A DNA stretch of 64,000 nt from an uncultured Microbacterium sp. (GCA_913774665.1 CAJYHN010000012.1:62001-126000), one strand, 5' to 3'. Positions 24,893 to 39,960 are shown, numbered from the stretch's first letter. Notes: a model not told the origin generated them from the sequence alone. Program-made: numbers and translations.

Positions 24893-25777
24893 ATGTTCCG
24901 TGCCACTCCCTCCCTTCGTCCCGCGCGGCTCGCCGCGATCGGCGCCGCCGCCCTGCTCACCGCCGGGATCGGCGTCGCCACCGCCCCCGCCGCCTCCGCG
25001 GCCCCCACCGCGCCCGGCGGGTGGGCGCGCGTCGCCCACCTCTCCCCCGACACCAAGTCGGTCGACATCCAGCTGACGGCGCTCGCCGGTGGGGCCGTCG
25101 TGTACGAGCTCGACGACGTCGCCTACGGCGCCGTGAGCCCCTACATCCCCCTCGCCGACGGCACGTACGTGGTGTCGATGGTGCCGGCGGATGCCGCCGA
25201 CGGCACGCAGCCGGTCGTGCAGCAGTCGATCGACATCGCCGAGGGCGAGCCCCTAACGGTCGCGGCCTACGGCCGCAACGCCGACCTGAAGACCACGATC
25301 TTCGAGGACGACCTCTCGGCCCCCGCCGCCGGACAGGCGCGCGTGCGCGTCGTGCAGGCCTCGACGGTGGAGCCGACGGTGGACGTCGCCACCGCCCAGG
25401 GGCGCCCGATCGCGCGCGACGTGCCCGCGGGGTCGGCGACCGACTACGCCGCGGTGCCGGCCGGATCGTGGAACCTCGAGCTGACGGGGGCGGACGCGTC
25501 CGCGACCTCGGCCGTGAACCTGCCGGCGGGGTCGGTCTCGACCCTGTTCGTGCTCGATGACGCCCAGGGCGCGCTGACGGCGCAGACCATCACCGACTCG
25601 GCGACCCTCGCCGACATGCCGGTCGGCGGCATTCACACCGGTGGCGGCGGAACCGCCGCCGCGACGACCGCGCCCTCGGGTGCCGCTGCGGCGGGAGCCG
25701 GTGCGGCGGCGGTGGCGCTGGGCGCCGTCGCGCTGATCGCGGTGCGCCGACACCGCCGGGGTGAGGCGGGCGCGTGA
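24893..25777 (+). CDS. DUF4397 surface protein with C-terminal membrane anchor
   Basis: A 294-residue exported protein. Seen: signal peptide ending APAASAAP (cut near residue 36); two DUF4397-type Ig-like repeats (WARVAHLSPDTKSVDIQLTA from residue 43; ARVRVVQASTVEPTVDVATA from about 146); a flexible Gly/Ala/Thr stretch; a hydrophobic helix (AAAVALGAVALIAVRRHRR) and a basic tail. The tail looks like a sortase substrate, but no LPxTG or LAxTG is visible. It lies between the glycosyltransferases and the GH8-sortase gene and overlaps the latter by 4 nt (GTGA), so it is a candidate partner of that sortase. An AAAGGA site precedes the ATG. Confidence 0.88.
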   Translation: MFRATPSLRPARLAAIGAAALLTAGIGVATAPAASAAPTAPGGWARVAHLSPDTKSVDIQLTALAGGAVVYELDDVAYGAVSPYIPLADGTYVVSMVPADAADGTQPVVQQSIDIAEGEPLTVAAYGRNADLKTTIFEDDLSAPAAGQARVRVVQASTVEPTVDVATAQGRPIARDVPAGSATDYAAVPAGSWNLELTGADASATSAVNLPAGSVSTLFVLDDAQGALTAQTITDSATLADMPVGGIHTGGGGTAAATTAPSGAAAAGAGAAAVALGAVALIAVRRHRRGEAGA

Positions 25778-27414
25778 CGTTCGCCCGTCGAGCGTCGACG
25801 GTCGGCGCGGTCGCAACCGTCGTCGCTCTGACGATGGCGGCGTGCAGCACCGCGACCGAGCCCGAACCCGACACCGCTGACCGCACGACCGCGACGGCCG
25901 AGGCTTTCCTCGACACCTACGTCGACGCCGGTCGTGTGGTGCGCACCGACCAGGGCGGCGACACCGTCAGCGAGGGGCAGGCGTACGGCCTGCTCCTCGC
26001 CGTCGCCGCCGACGACCCCTCGCGCTTCGACAGCATCTGGGAGTGGACGACCACCCACCTGCAGCGCGACGACGGTCTGCTGGCGTGGCAGTGGAAGGAC
26101 GGCGCCGTCGTCGACGAGCAACCCGCCTCGGACGCCGACCTCGACGCGGCGCGCGCCCTGGTGCTCGCGGGCGACGCCTTCGACCGCGACGACCTCCGCG
26201 AGCAGGGCGTCTCCCTGGGCGCGGCCGTCCTCGACGAGATGACGACCGAGACCGCGCTGGGGCGCATCCTGTTGCCGGGACCGTGGGCGACGGCATCCCC
26301 CCACGCCTACAACCCCTCGTACGCGTCGCCGGCTGCGTTCGACGTGCTCTCGCGCGCGTCGGGCGACCCCCGGTGGGAGGAACTGGCCGCGGGCAGCGCA
26401 GCGGTGACGAGCGCGTTGATGGATGCCAACACCCTCCCGACCAACTGGGCCACGGTCGCCGACGACGGCACCGTCGCACTCGCGGGCTCCGCGGGCGGCG
26501 GGGGCGAACCGGCCTACGGCTATGACGCCGCGCGCACGACCCTCCGGTTCGCCGAGTCGTGCCGTGACGGCGACCGCGCCCTCGCGGCGCGCGTGGCCGC
26601 GGCGCTCCCCGGCAGGGACGAGCTGCCCGCCGAGCTCGACGCGGGAGCGGGTGCCCTCACGTCGGATCGGCATCCGGTCGCGTACGCCGCACGGGCGGCC
26701 GCGCTCGCCGCGAGCGGGCGCGACGACGAGGCGCGAGCCGATCTGCAGCGCATGGCCGACACCGCGGCATCCACCCCCACGTATTACGGTGCGGCCTGGA
26801 CGGCGCTCGCCACGGCGATGCTCACCGACGATGTGCTCGACGGCTGCCCCGCGCTCGCGGGTGACCCGGCCGCGGCGGACGCGCCCGGTGCGGCGGGCGG
26901 CGGGGCGACGACGGCGCCGGGCGTCGGCGCGGCGAGCGGCTTCCAGAATCCGGTGGCCCCCGCGGCAACCAACACGGCCCCGCCCGTGCACATCTCGATC
27001 CCGGCGATCGGGGTGGACTCCGACCTCGTCGGGCTCGACCGCGGGGCCGACGGGTGGATCCAGTCGCCCCGGGACTACGACGCAGTCGGCTGGTACGAGA
27101 AGGGGGTCCTGCCCGGAGAGGTCGGTCCCGCTGTCATCGCGGGACACGTCGATTCACCCGCCGGACCGGCCGTTTTCTACGACCTGCCGCGACTGACACC
27201 CGGCGACACGGTGTCGGTCCGCCGCGCCGACGGGTCGACGGCGGACTTCGTGGTGACCGGGCTGCAGACCGTCGAGAAGAACAGCTTCCCCACCGAATCG
27301 GTCTACGCGCCGACGCCGACGCCGCAGCTGCGGCTGGTCACGTGCGCCGGTGCGTGGGATCCGGCCAGCGGCCATTACGTCGACAACCTCGTCGTGACGG
27401 CCGTCGCCGCCTGA
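25774..27414 (+). CDS. Lipoprotein fusing a GH8 endoglucanase to a class F-like sortase
   Basis: A 546-residue protein in one uninterrupted frame. Seen: lipoprotein signal with MAAC (Cys24); a GH8 domain (about 40-365) with TVSEGQAYGLLLAV (acid Glu67), LAWQW, ASDADLD (Asp near 120-122), YNPSYASP and YGYDAARTTLRFA; a Gly/Ala linker (370-400); then a sortase domain (404-546) with VHISIPAIGVDSDLVGLD, AGHVDS (His458) and LVTCAGAWD (Cys524). GH8 enzymes cut beta-1,4-glucans or related polymers; sortases ligate proteins to amines or water. No Arg follows Cys524, where the catalytic Arg is expected. GTG start overlaps the upstream stop. Tethered to the outer membrane face by lipid, it could act on the polymer made by this operon. 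Confidence 0.87.
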   Translation: MTFARRASTVGAVATVVALTMAACSTATEPEPDTADRTTATAEAFLDTYVDAGRVVRTDQGGDTVSEGQAYGLLLAVAADDPSRFDSIWEWTTTHLQRDDGLLAWQWKDGAVVDEQPASDADLDAARALVLAGDAFDRDDLREQGVSLGAAVLDEMTTETALGRILLPGPWATASPHAYNPSYASPAAFDVLSRASGDPRWEELAAGSAAVTSALMDANTLPTNWATVADDGTVALAGSAGGGGEPAYGYDAARTTLRFAESCRDGDRALAARVAAALPGRDELPAELDAGAGALTSDRHPVAYAARAAALAASGRDDEARADLQRMADTAASTPTYYGAAWTALATAMLTDDVLDGCPALAGDPAAADAPGAAGGGATTAPGVGAASGFQNPVAPAATNTAPPVHISIPAIGVDSDLVGLDRGADGWIQSPRDYDAVGWYEKGVLPGEVGPAVIAGHVDSPAGPAVFYDLPRLTPGDTVSVRRADGSTADFVVTGLQTVEKNSFPTESVYAPTPTPQLRLVTCAGAWDPASGHYVDNLVVTAVAA

Positions 27415-27465
27415 CCGCGGCCTCGGACGCAAGCGGGCGGTTCCGCAGTCGCCAGCGTGAACGGA

Positions 27466-27495
27466 AGCGCCCCCGGCCTCTCGGCCGGGGGCGCT
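27466..27495. terminator. Bidirectional hairpin terminator
   Basis: AGCGCCCCCGGCC and GGCCGGGGGCGCT form a 13-bp stem with a TCTC loop between convergent genes (GH8-sortase and rlmN). There is no long T-tract. Confidence 0.7.
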
Positions 27496-27508
27496 CGCGC
27501 AGAAGGTG

Positions 27509-28792
27509 TCAGCCGACGGGAGTCGCCTCGGCGGCCGCCTCGTCTTCTTCGGTCGCCACGAGCTGACCGCACGCCCCGTCGATCTCTTTGCCGCGGGTGT
27601 CGCGCAGGGTTGTCGGGATGCCCGCATCGTTGAGACGGCGCACGAACTCGTTCTGCACCGGAACCTCGGAGGCCGTCCAGATCGAGCCGGGGGTCGGGTT
27701 CAGCGGGATGGGGTTCACGTGCACCCAGCCGCGACCGCGGGCATTGAGCTTGTCGGCCAGCAGGTCGGCGCGCCACGCGTGGTCGTTCATGTCTTTGATC
27801 AGGGCGTATTCGATCGAGACGCGGCGTCCGGTCTTGTCGAAGTAGGCGCGGGCGGCATCCAGCGCCTCGTCGACCTTCCAGCGGGAGTTCACCGGAATCA
27901 GCTCGTCGCGCAGGCCGTCGTCGGGCGCGTGCAGCGAGAGGGCGAAGGTCACCGGGATGTCCTCGTCGGCGAGCTTCTTGATCGCGGGAACGAGGCCGAC
28001 CGTCGATACGGTGATGCCGCGCGCGCTCATCCCGAGGCCGTGCTCCTTGTCGACCATCACGCGCACCGCCTGCATGACGCGGGCGTAGTTCGCCAGCGGC
28101 TCACCCATGCCCATGAACACGATGTTCGAGACGCGGTCGAGCGAGTGGTCGTCGCGCTTCTTGCCGCCCAGACCACCGGCGGCGATGAGCGCGTTGGCGC
28201 GCACGATCTGCTCGACGATCTCGGCGGCCGACATGTTGCGCGTGAGCCCCGCCTGGCCGGTGGCGCAGAACGGGCAGTTCATCCCGCACCCGGCCTGGCT
28301 CGACACGCACAGCGTGATGCGGCCGGGGTAGCGCATGAGCACCGACTCGACGAGGGCGCCGTCGTGCAGCTTCCAGAGGAACTTGATGGTGTCGCCGCGG
28401 TCGGTCTCGAGCCGGCGCACCTCGGTGAGCAGCGGGGGCAGCATCCCCGCGACGAGTTCTTCTCGACCGGATGCCGGCAGGTCGGTCATGTCCGCGGCAT
28501 CCGAGGTGTAGTGCGTGAAGTAGTGCTTCTCGAGCTGCTTCGCGCGGAACCCGGGGAGGCCGAGCTCCTTCACCTTGGCGACGCGCTCGTCGGCGGTCAG
28601 GTCGGCGAGGTGCACGGGGGGCTTGCCGCGTTTGGGGCTGGCGAACTGCAGGAGCGGACGACCGGTGTCGTCCTTCGCCTGCTGCCACCCCTCGGTCTTG
28701 GGCCGCACCTGGCGGACGGCGGTGTCGGCCGGCGCCCCCGCGGGGCGCGCCTGCCGGGGCGTGGTGGAGCGCACGGGGGGCTGATCGGTCAT
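27509..28792 (-). CDS. rlmN: 23S rRNA (adenine(2503)-C2)-methyltransferase RlmN
   Basis: A 427-residue radical SAM enzyme that methylates A2503 of 23S rRNA and A37 of some tRNAs. Seen: the CxxxCxxC cluster motif in [28 protein letters not shown], and near the C-terminus [15 protein letters not shown] with the acceptor Cys. The protein has a longer N-terminal tail than E. coli RlmN (about 40 extra charged/Pro-rich residues). TACCCT lies 7 nt before the ATG at 28792, so a leaderless or very short leader mRNA is possible. Confidence 0.95.
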   Translation of the reverse strand: MTDQPPVRSTTPRQARPAGAPADTAVRQVRPKTEGWQQAKDDTGRPLLQFASPKRGKPPVHLADLTADERVAKVKELGLPGFRAKQLEKHYFTHYTSDAADMTDLPASGREELVAGMLPPLLTEVRRLETDRGDTIKFLWKLHDGALVESVLMRYPGRITLCVSSQAGCGMNCPFCATGQAGLTRNMSAAEIVEQIVRANALIAAGGLGGKKRDDHSLDRVSNIVFMGMGEPLANYARVMQAVRVMVDKEHGLGMSARGITVSTVGLVPAIKKLADEDIPVTFALSLHAPDDGLRDELIPVNSRWKVDEALDAARAYFDKTGRRVSIEYALIKDMNDHAWRADLLADKLNARGRGWVHVNPIPLNPTPGSIWTASEVPVQNEFVRRLNDAGIPTTLRDTRGKEIDGACGQLVATEEDEAAAEATPVG

Positions 28793-28878
28793 GGTCTCCA
28801 GGGTACCGGGGCGCGCCTGCGTCGCGGCTGGGCGCGTCTGCGCACCTCGCGCCCCGCGCGCGGCTCGCCGACGCCCCG

Positions 28879-28944
28879 CGCGTGAGTCGCCGACTTCTGT
28901 CGCTTCCTCGCCTCTCGAAGCGACAGTTTCCGGCGACTCACGCG
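28879..28944. repeat. TGTCGCTTC/GAAGCGACA palindromic element, isolated copy
   Basis: Two 28-nt arms (28879-28906 and 28917-28944) match at 25 of 28 positions around a 10-nt loop. The left arm runs CGCGTGAGTCGCCG then ACTTCTGTCGCTTC; the right arm ends GGCGACTCACGCG. It is the cleanest member of the family also present at 6431-6496 and 7451-7735. It lies between rlmN and the antiterminator gene. Confidence 0.82.
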
Positions 28945-28967
28945 AGGGGGGCGCGGAGCCCGGGTGC

Positions 28968-29798
28968 TCAGCTCGACTGAGCTCGAGCGATGTGCAGGGC
29001 GAGGTAGCCGACCTCCTCGTCGGAGATGGTCACCTCGTGTTCTTTCCGGACGAAGGCGCGGATGCGTTCGGCCGTCGCCACGGCGCGCGGGTGCTTGGTC
29101 GTCATCGTGGCGAACAGCAGGTCCTCGTCCTGTGCGGCGAGGCGGTCGCTGAAGAGCCTCTCGGCGAAGAACTGCAGGTGAGTGAGGAACCGACGGGTAT
29201 GGAGGTCATCGGCATCCAGGGTCACTCCCCCGGAATGCGTCACGATCGTGGTGATGTCGGAGACGAGCCCGACCACCCGCATCGAGTCGACCGCCGGTCG
29301 TCCCACCTCGGAGTTGACGAGGTGGAAGGCGATGTTGGCGGCCTCCTCGTCGGGAAGCGACACCCCCGTGCGGTCGCGGAGGAGCCCGAGGGCACGAAGT
29401 CCCACCTCGTACTCGCGGGGGTAGACGGTGCGCACCTCCCACGCCAGGCGGTTGGTGACCTGCAGGCCCCGCCGTTGACGCTCCACCGCGAAGTGCAGGT
29501 GATCGGTGAGCGTGAGGTAGATGTGCGCGTCGAGTTGGATGCCCGCCTCCTCGGCATCCATCACGATCGCCCTCGTGAGCTCGACGAAGCCCGCGGGGAT
29601 CTGGGCCAGCAACTCCACGAGGTTGCGCTGATCCGCATCGTCGAGCGCGACGAACACCCGATCGGTCGATTCGGGCGCGACGGTGTCGCCCGGGCGCGCG
29701 GCGAAACCGATCCCCTTGCCCAGCAGCACGCGCTCCACGCCCCGTTCGTCCTCGACGAGCACGACGCTGGAGTTCAGCACCTTCTTGATGATCTGCAT
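28968..29798 (-). CDS. BglG/LicT-family transcription antiterminator (first)
   Basis: A 276-residue RNA-binding regulator. Seen: CAT RNA-binding domain ([20 protein letters not shown], then LLGKGIGF), followed by two PRD domains with conserved His in [27 protein letters not shown] and [12 protein letters not shown] phosphorylation of these His controls dimerisation and binding to a ribonucleic antiterminator (RAT). It is third in an operon after a beta-glucoside PTS permease and a 6-phospho-beta-glucosidase, whose leader carries a RAT and terminator, so autoregulation is likely. A second family member is encoded at 33424-34344. Confidence 0.93.
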   Translation of the reverse strand: MQIIKKVLNSSVVLVEDERGVERVLLGKGIGFAARPGDTVAPESTDRVFVALDDADQRNLVELLAQIPAGFVELTRAIVMDAEEAGIQLDAHIYLTLTDHLHFAVERQRRGLQVTNRLAWEVRTVYPREYEVGLRALGLLRDRTGVSLPDEEAANIAFHLVNSEVGRPAVDSMRVVGLVSDITTIVTHSGGVTLDADDLHTRRFLTHLQFFAERLFSDRLAAQDEDLLFATMTTKHPRAVATAERIRAFVRKEHEVTISDEEVGYLALHIARAQSS

Positions 29799-29842
29799 GG
29801 GTGTCTCCGTCGACCCCGGCGGACGCGCAGCGAGTGCCGTCC

Positions 29843-33182
<3,340 letters not shown>

Positions 33183-33247
33183 CGAAGTCCTTCCTTGGAT
33201 CGAAGAACACGCGTCGCGACCTCGACTCCGAGGTCGCCCGGGCAAAC

Positions 33248-33291
33248 AAAAAAGGACCCGAAGGCGGTGCTCTCGCACTGCGTTCGGATCC
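33248..33291 (-). terminator. Attenuator terminator of the first beta-glucoside operon
   Basis: On the minus strand GGATCCGAACGC pairs with GCCTTCGGGTCC and is followed by six Ts. The first arm overlaps the 3' end of the RAT, so the two structures exclude each other. Confidence 0.85.
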
Positions 33292-33316
33292 TGCCTGCAT
33301 GACCAGTCACATGTCC
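33286..33316 (-). promoter_or_regulatory. Ribonucleic antiterminator (RAT) of the first beta-glucoside operon
   Basis: Minus strand: GGACATGTGACTG, loop, TGCAGGCAGGATCC. It keeps the RAT pattern (GGA, TGT-AC, a short stem, GCAGGCA, final CC), but the GGATTG start is altered to GGACATG. It overlaps the terminator arm as expected for the LicT/SacY mechanism. Confidence 0.75.
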
Positions 33317-33323
33317 GTCGGCG

Positions 33324-33329
33324 ACTCTA
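33324..33329 (-). promoter_or_regulatory. Possible -10 box of the first beta-glucoside operon
   Basis: Minus-strand TAGAGT about 7 nt before the RAT would start the transcript at the RAT itself. No clear -35. Confidence 0.35.
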
Positions 33330-33423
33330 CACGACGATTCCCGGATGCCGATACCTCGATCGCCCGTGCGGGACCGGCCTCCCCCGTCCGAGGCTCTCGC
33401 GGCGCGACGCGAGGTCGCGCTCT

Positions 33424-34344
33424 ATGATGCATCCCATGCCCGGTGCCGGTGACGTCTCGCTCCCGCCCGGCGGCGTGCAGAAGCTGCTGAACAACAACGT
33501 CGTCGTCGCGATCGACTCCGACGGTCGCGAGCGCGTGCTGATGGGCCGCGGCATCGGATTCCAGCTCAAGCACGAGGGCAGGGTCGACCCGTCGAAGGTC
33601 GAGAAGACGTTCGTCCTCGAGCAGGGCACCGACACCGCTCACGCGCAGAAGCTGCTCACCGACGCGCCCTACGCGCTCGTCGAGGCGGTGCTGCACGCCG
33701 TCGACCAGGCTGAGCGCGACCTCGGGCGCGATCTGGGGCGCCGTCTGCCGCTCGCCGTCATCGACCACATCACGTACGTGGTCGAGCGCCTCGACCAGGG
33801 CATCCGCATCCCCGGCACCTCGATGCCCGAGCTACGGATCCTCCACCCCGACGAATCGCGCGCCGCGGAGCGCATGGCGGCCTCGATCGCGGCATCCCTC
33901 GATCGCGAGCTCCCGCCGGAGGAGGGCGTCTTCCTCACGATGCACCTGCTCAACGCCACGCGAGACGTGCCGAACGGCACCGCGGCGCTGCTGTTCCGTC
34001 GCGTGCAGCACGTCGTGCGCACGGTCGAAACCGGCCTCGGCGTCCCGCTCGATACCGAGTGCCCGGACTATGCGCGATTCATCCTGCACGTGCAGTTCCT
34101 CCTGCAGCGGCTCGTCAACCGCGCGATGCTCACGAGCGGCGACTCGTCGTTCTTCGAGTTCGCCAAGCACCGTTACCCCCGCGCCTTCGGCATCGCCGAG
34201 GGCGTCAAGGCCTACGTGCTCGCGGCGACGGGGTCGACGCTGACCGACGAAGAGGTGCTGTACCTCACCGTGCACGTCGAGCGTCTGGCCACGAGCATGG
34301 GCCGCGCCGACACCGCGGGTGCGCCGAGCGCCCCGGCGATCTGA
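33424..34344 (+). CDS. BglG/LicT-family transcription antiterminator (second)
   Basis: A 306-residue antiterminator. Seen: CAT domain (VQKLLNNNVVVAIDSDGRER, MGRGIGFQLK) and PRD histidines in VIDHITYVVERL, FLTMHLLNA, FILHVQFLLQRL and YLTVHVERL. The ATG at 33424 has GAGG at a 9-nt distance; other in-frame ATGs at 33427 and 33436 are possible. It is divergent from the first PTS operon and ends 3 bp before the stop of the convergent nitrilase. Its own leader shows no RAT. It may serve the first operon, the second (which has no antiterminator of its own), or both. Confidence 0.92.
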   Translation: MMHPMPGAGDVSLPPGGVQKLLNNNVVVAIDSDGRERVLMGRGIGFQLKHEGRVDPSKVEKTFVLEQGTDTAHAQKLLTDAPYALVEAVLHAVDQAERDLGRDLGRRLPLAVIDHITYVVERLDQGIRIPGTSMPELRILHPDESRAAERMAASIAASLDRELPPEEGVFLTMHLLNATRDVPNGTAALLFRRVQHVVRTVETGLGVPLDTECPDYARFILHVQFLLQRLVNRAMLTSGDSSFFEFAKHRYPRAFGIAEGVKAYVLAATGSTLTDEEVLYLTVHVERLATSMGRADTAGAPSAPAI

Positions 34345-34347
34345 CTC

Positions 34348-35343
34348 TCAGTCGCCCACGACGATCGGGGGCAGGACGCGCTCCTCGCTCACCGCGGCGG
34401 CCGCTCCGGTCAGGGTCGCGGGAGTGCGAGCGGAACGATCGACGGTGAGCGAGAAGACATCGGGCCGGCTGTAGTGACCCACCGGGTCGGCGAACTTCTT
34501 CGCGATGTCGATGGCCCGCAGATCGAGGTCGGCATAGACGAGCCCTTCCGTCGCCGGGTCGAGAGCCTCGGTGAGCAGCGCTCCGTCGGGACCGTACACA
34601 CGCGCGTACCCGCCGCCGAGATCGATGATCGGAGAGGGCGCGCCGTTCACGAGGAAGTTCTGCGCTCCCTCGGAGCTCAGGATCTGCGTCGAGACGATGA
34701 CGAAGGCCCCGCCCTCGAGCGCGTACGTGCGGCTCACCGCCATCGAGGGCTCCCAGCCGAGCGACGGGTGCTCCCCGAAGATCCCGAAGCAGGGCCATCC
34801 CGCCACGTGGATCTGCTCGTGCTGCGCGTACATCGCGAACTTCACGAGGGGCTGCAGGTGCTCCCAGCAGTTGAGGGCACCCAGCCGCGCGTGCGCGGTC
34901 TCGATGACCTCGAGGTCGCCGCCGTCGCCCTCACCGAAGAGGGTCCGCTCGGCGTGCGTGGGCTTGAGCTTGCGCCGGTGCAGGAGGATGTCGCCGGTCG
35001 GTCCGATGATCAGCTGCGCCATGTACAGCGAGCCGTGGTCCTGCTCGCTCAGCCCCAGCACCACCGTGATGCCGTGGGCGGCGGCGGCCTCGCGGATGCG
35101 GGTGATCTCGGGACCGTCGACGGTCGGCGAGGCGGCGTGATAGCGGGCGATGGCGGGGATCTGCTCGGGGATCGGGTACGCCCAGAGGAAGATCGGGTAC
35201 CCCGGGAGCCAGGTCTCGGGGAACGCGACGATCTCCGCCCCGTTGGCGGCGGCCTCGTCGATGAGTCCGATGGTCTTGTCGACGGTGGCCTGCAGATCGA
35301 ACCAGCCCGGCTCGGCTTGGACGGCGGCGACGCGAACGGTCAT
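34348..35343 (-). CDS. Nitrilase-family carbon-nitrogen hydrolase
   Basis: A 331-residue enzyme. Seen: VAFPETWLPGYPIF (catalytic Glu), HRRKLKPTHAERTLFGEGDG (catalytic Lys) and GALNCWEHLQPL (nucleophilic Cys), the Glu-Lys-Cys triad in contexts typical of true nitrilases and cyanide hydratases. It would convert a nitrile to a carboxylic acid plus ammonia. Because it sits between beta-glucoside uptake genes, plant cyanogenic-glucoside aglycones are an attractive but unproven substrate. Divergent from an AraC-type regulator. Confidence 0.92.
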   Translation of the reverse strand: MTVRVAAVQAEPGWFDLQATVDKTIGLIDEAAANGAEIVAFPETWLPGYPIFLWAYPIPEQIPAIARYHAASPTVDGPEITRIREAAAAHGITVVLGLSEQDHGSLYMAQLIIGPTGDILLHRRKLKPTHAERTLFGEGDGGDLEVIETAHARLGALNCWEHLQPLVKFAMYAQHEQIHVAGWPCFGIFGEHPSLGWEPSMAVSRTYALEGGAFVIVSTQILSSEGAQNFLVNGAPSPIIDLGGGYARVYGPDGALLTEALDPATEGLVYADLDLRAIDIAKKFADPVGHYSRPDVFSLTVDRSARTPATLTGAAAAVSEERVLPPIVVGD

Positions 35344-35505
35344 GGGGTCTCCTCGGTAGTAGGTGAGCCGACAGTACGAGCCGCCTGGGCGGCGGCGAAG
35401 GCGAATCGTGCGCGGGATCGTGCACTTTCTGCAGATGGCGAGAGACGAAACAGGATCGTCACGCGAGAGCTTCTCTGCGCGTGCGTGGAGGAGCAGGATG
35501 ATCCC

Positions 35506-36445
35506 ATGGTGCGGCGAACGGCGGCGTCGGTCTCGGAGTGGAAGGCCCTCTCGAGCGCCGCGTTCGTGCCCCTCCGCGTCGTCGCCGACGGTCCCTTCAC
35601 CGCGCAGCTGGATCACCGGGGCCGTGCGCGGGCAGCGATGTCGTCGGTGCGTTCCGGCGCGTGCCGGGTGCTGCGCGACCCGACGGCCGGGTCGGCCTCG
35701 GCCGACGATCTCGCCCTCTTCAGCTTCCAGTACGGCGGGCGCAACCTGGTCGAGCAGAACGGACGGCAGACCGCGGTCGCCCCGGGTGACGGGGTCCTGT
35801 ACCTCCCGATCCCCCTACGACCTCGCCTTCCCCGGGCCGTCCGACTTGATCGTGCTGCAGGTGCCGACCGACTGGTTCGGGATGCCGGTGTCCGCACTGT
35901 CCGCGCTCTCGGCCCGCGCGATGTCGACCCGCTCGAATGCGGCGCTGCGCACGGCGAGCAGGCTCGTCCGCTCGCAGTTCGGCGGCGCTCCCCTCTTCGA
36001 GGACGAGGGCCGCACGCTCCGCGTCGCCACGGAGTTGCTCGTCGCCGCGCTGCGACGGGAGGGCCGTCGCCGCGCGGCCGGACTGTCGCACGACGCGCTG
36101 TACGCGTCCTTCCGTCGCACGATCGCCGAGAACCTCGACGACCCGCTCCTCGGCGTGCCGGCCATCGCCGACCTCCACGGGGTCTCGGTACGCACCGTGC
36201 ACCAGGTCTTCGCCGAGCGCGGCGAGCGCGCCGCCGCGCTCGTTCGCACTCTCCGCACCGCTCGGGCCCGCACGCTCCTGCGGGAGACGGCGCTGCCGGT
36301 GCCGGATGTCGCCGTGAGGTGCGGCATCCCCGATCCGACCGTGTTCGCACGCACGTTCCGACGCGAAGTCGGCCAGAGCCCCACGCAATTCCGCGCGGCG
36401 CCGCGCGAGACGACGGTCCCGATCCCGACACCCGGCGTGCTATAG
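35506..36445 (+). pseudogene. AraC-family regulator split by a frameshift
   Basis: The N-terminal half reads from ATG 35506 in one frame (MVRRTAASVSEWKALSSAAF to DGVLYLPIP) and the C-terminal half in another (YDLAFPGPSDLIVLQVP onward, with VPAIADLHGVSVRTVHQVF and DVAVRCGIPDPTVFARTFRR, the two AraC helix-turn-helix motifs). Removing one C from the CCCCC run at 35811-35815 joins them into a normal AraC_binding_2-type protein of about 312 residues. It is either a recent inactivation, a phase-variable tract or a sequencing error. A GGAGGAG site lies upstream. It would have regulated the divergent nitrilase or the PTS operon downstream. Confidence 0.8.
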
Positions 36446-36446
36446 T
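36441..36446 (+). promoter_or_regulatory. -10 hexamer TATAGT before the second beta-glucoside leader
   Basis: TATAGT overlaps the stop codon of the AraC-type frame and lies about 37 nt before the RAT. No good -35 seen. Confidence 0.4.
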
Positions 36447-36482
36447 CACCGTCGCAGGCGTCGAAACCTGCCGACGATTTCC

Positions 36483-36505
36483 GGATTGTTACCGCGCGAG
36501 CGGGC

Positions 36506-36511
<6 letters not shown>
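36483..36511 (+). promoter_or_regulatory. Ribonucleic antiterminator (RAT) of the second beta-glucoside operon
   Basis: GGATTGTTACCGC, a GCGA loop, then GCGGGCAAGACC follows the LicT/BglG RAT consensus almost exactly. Its 3' end overlaps the left arm of the terminator that follows. Confidence 0.9.
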
Positions 36512-39919
<3,408 letters not shown>

Positions 39920-39931
39920 CCCCGATCAGAT

Positions 39932-39960
39932 CGACCCCGGGTTTCCACGACCCGGGGTCG
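39932..39960 (+). terminator. Hairpin between glucosidase and HAD phosphatase genes
   Basis: CGACCCCGGGT and ACCCGGGGTCG form a perfect 11-bp stem with a TTCCACG loop, 20 nt before the HAD start. Without a T-tract it may be a partial terminator or an mRNA-stabilising stem that lowers HAD expression. Confidence 0.6.

Noticed and set aside
22760..25039. A 759-residue minus-strand frame opposite the GT39-like gene
   Set aside because: Low-complexity shadow sequence (Gly, Arg, Asp, Gln); the plus-strand gene has clear membrane segments and motifs.
25774..27414. The GH8-sortase fusion as two overlapping genes
   Set aside because: The frame is continuous from lipobox to C-terminus, with no internal stop; the Gly/Ala linker joins the domains and no internal start with a ribosome site was seen before the sortase part.
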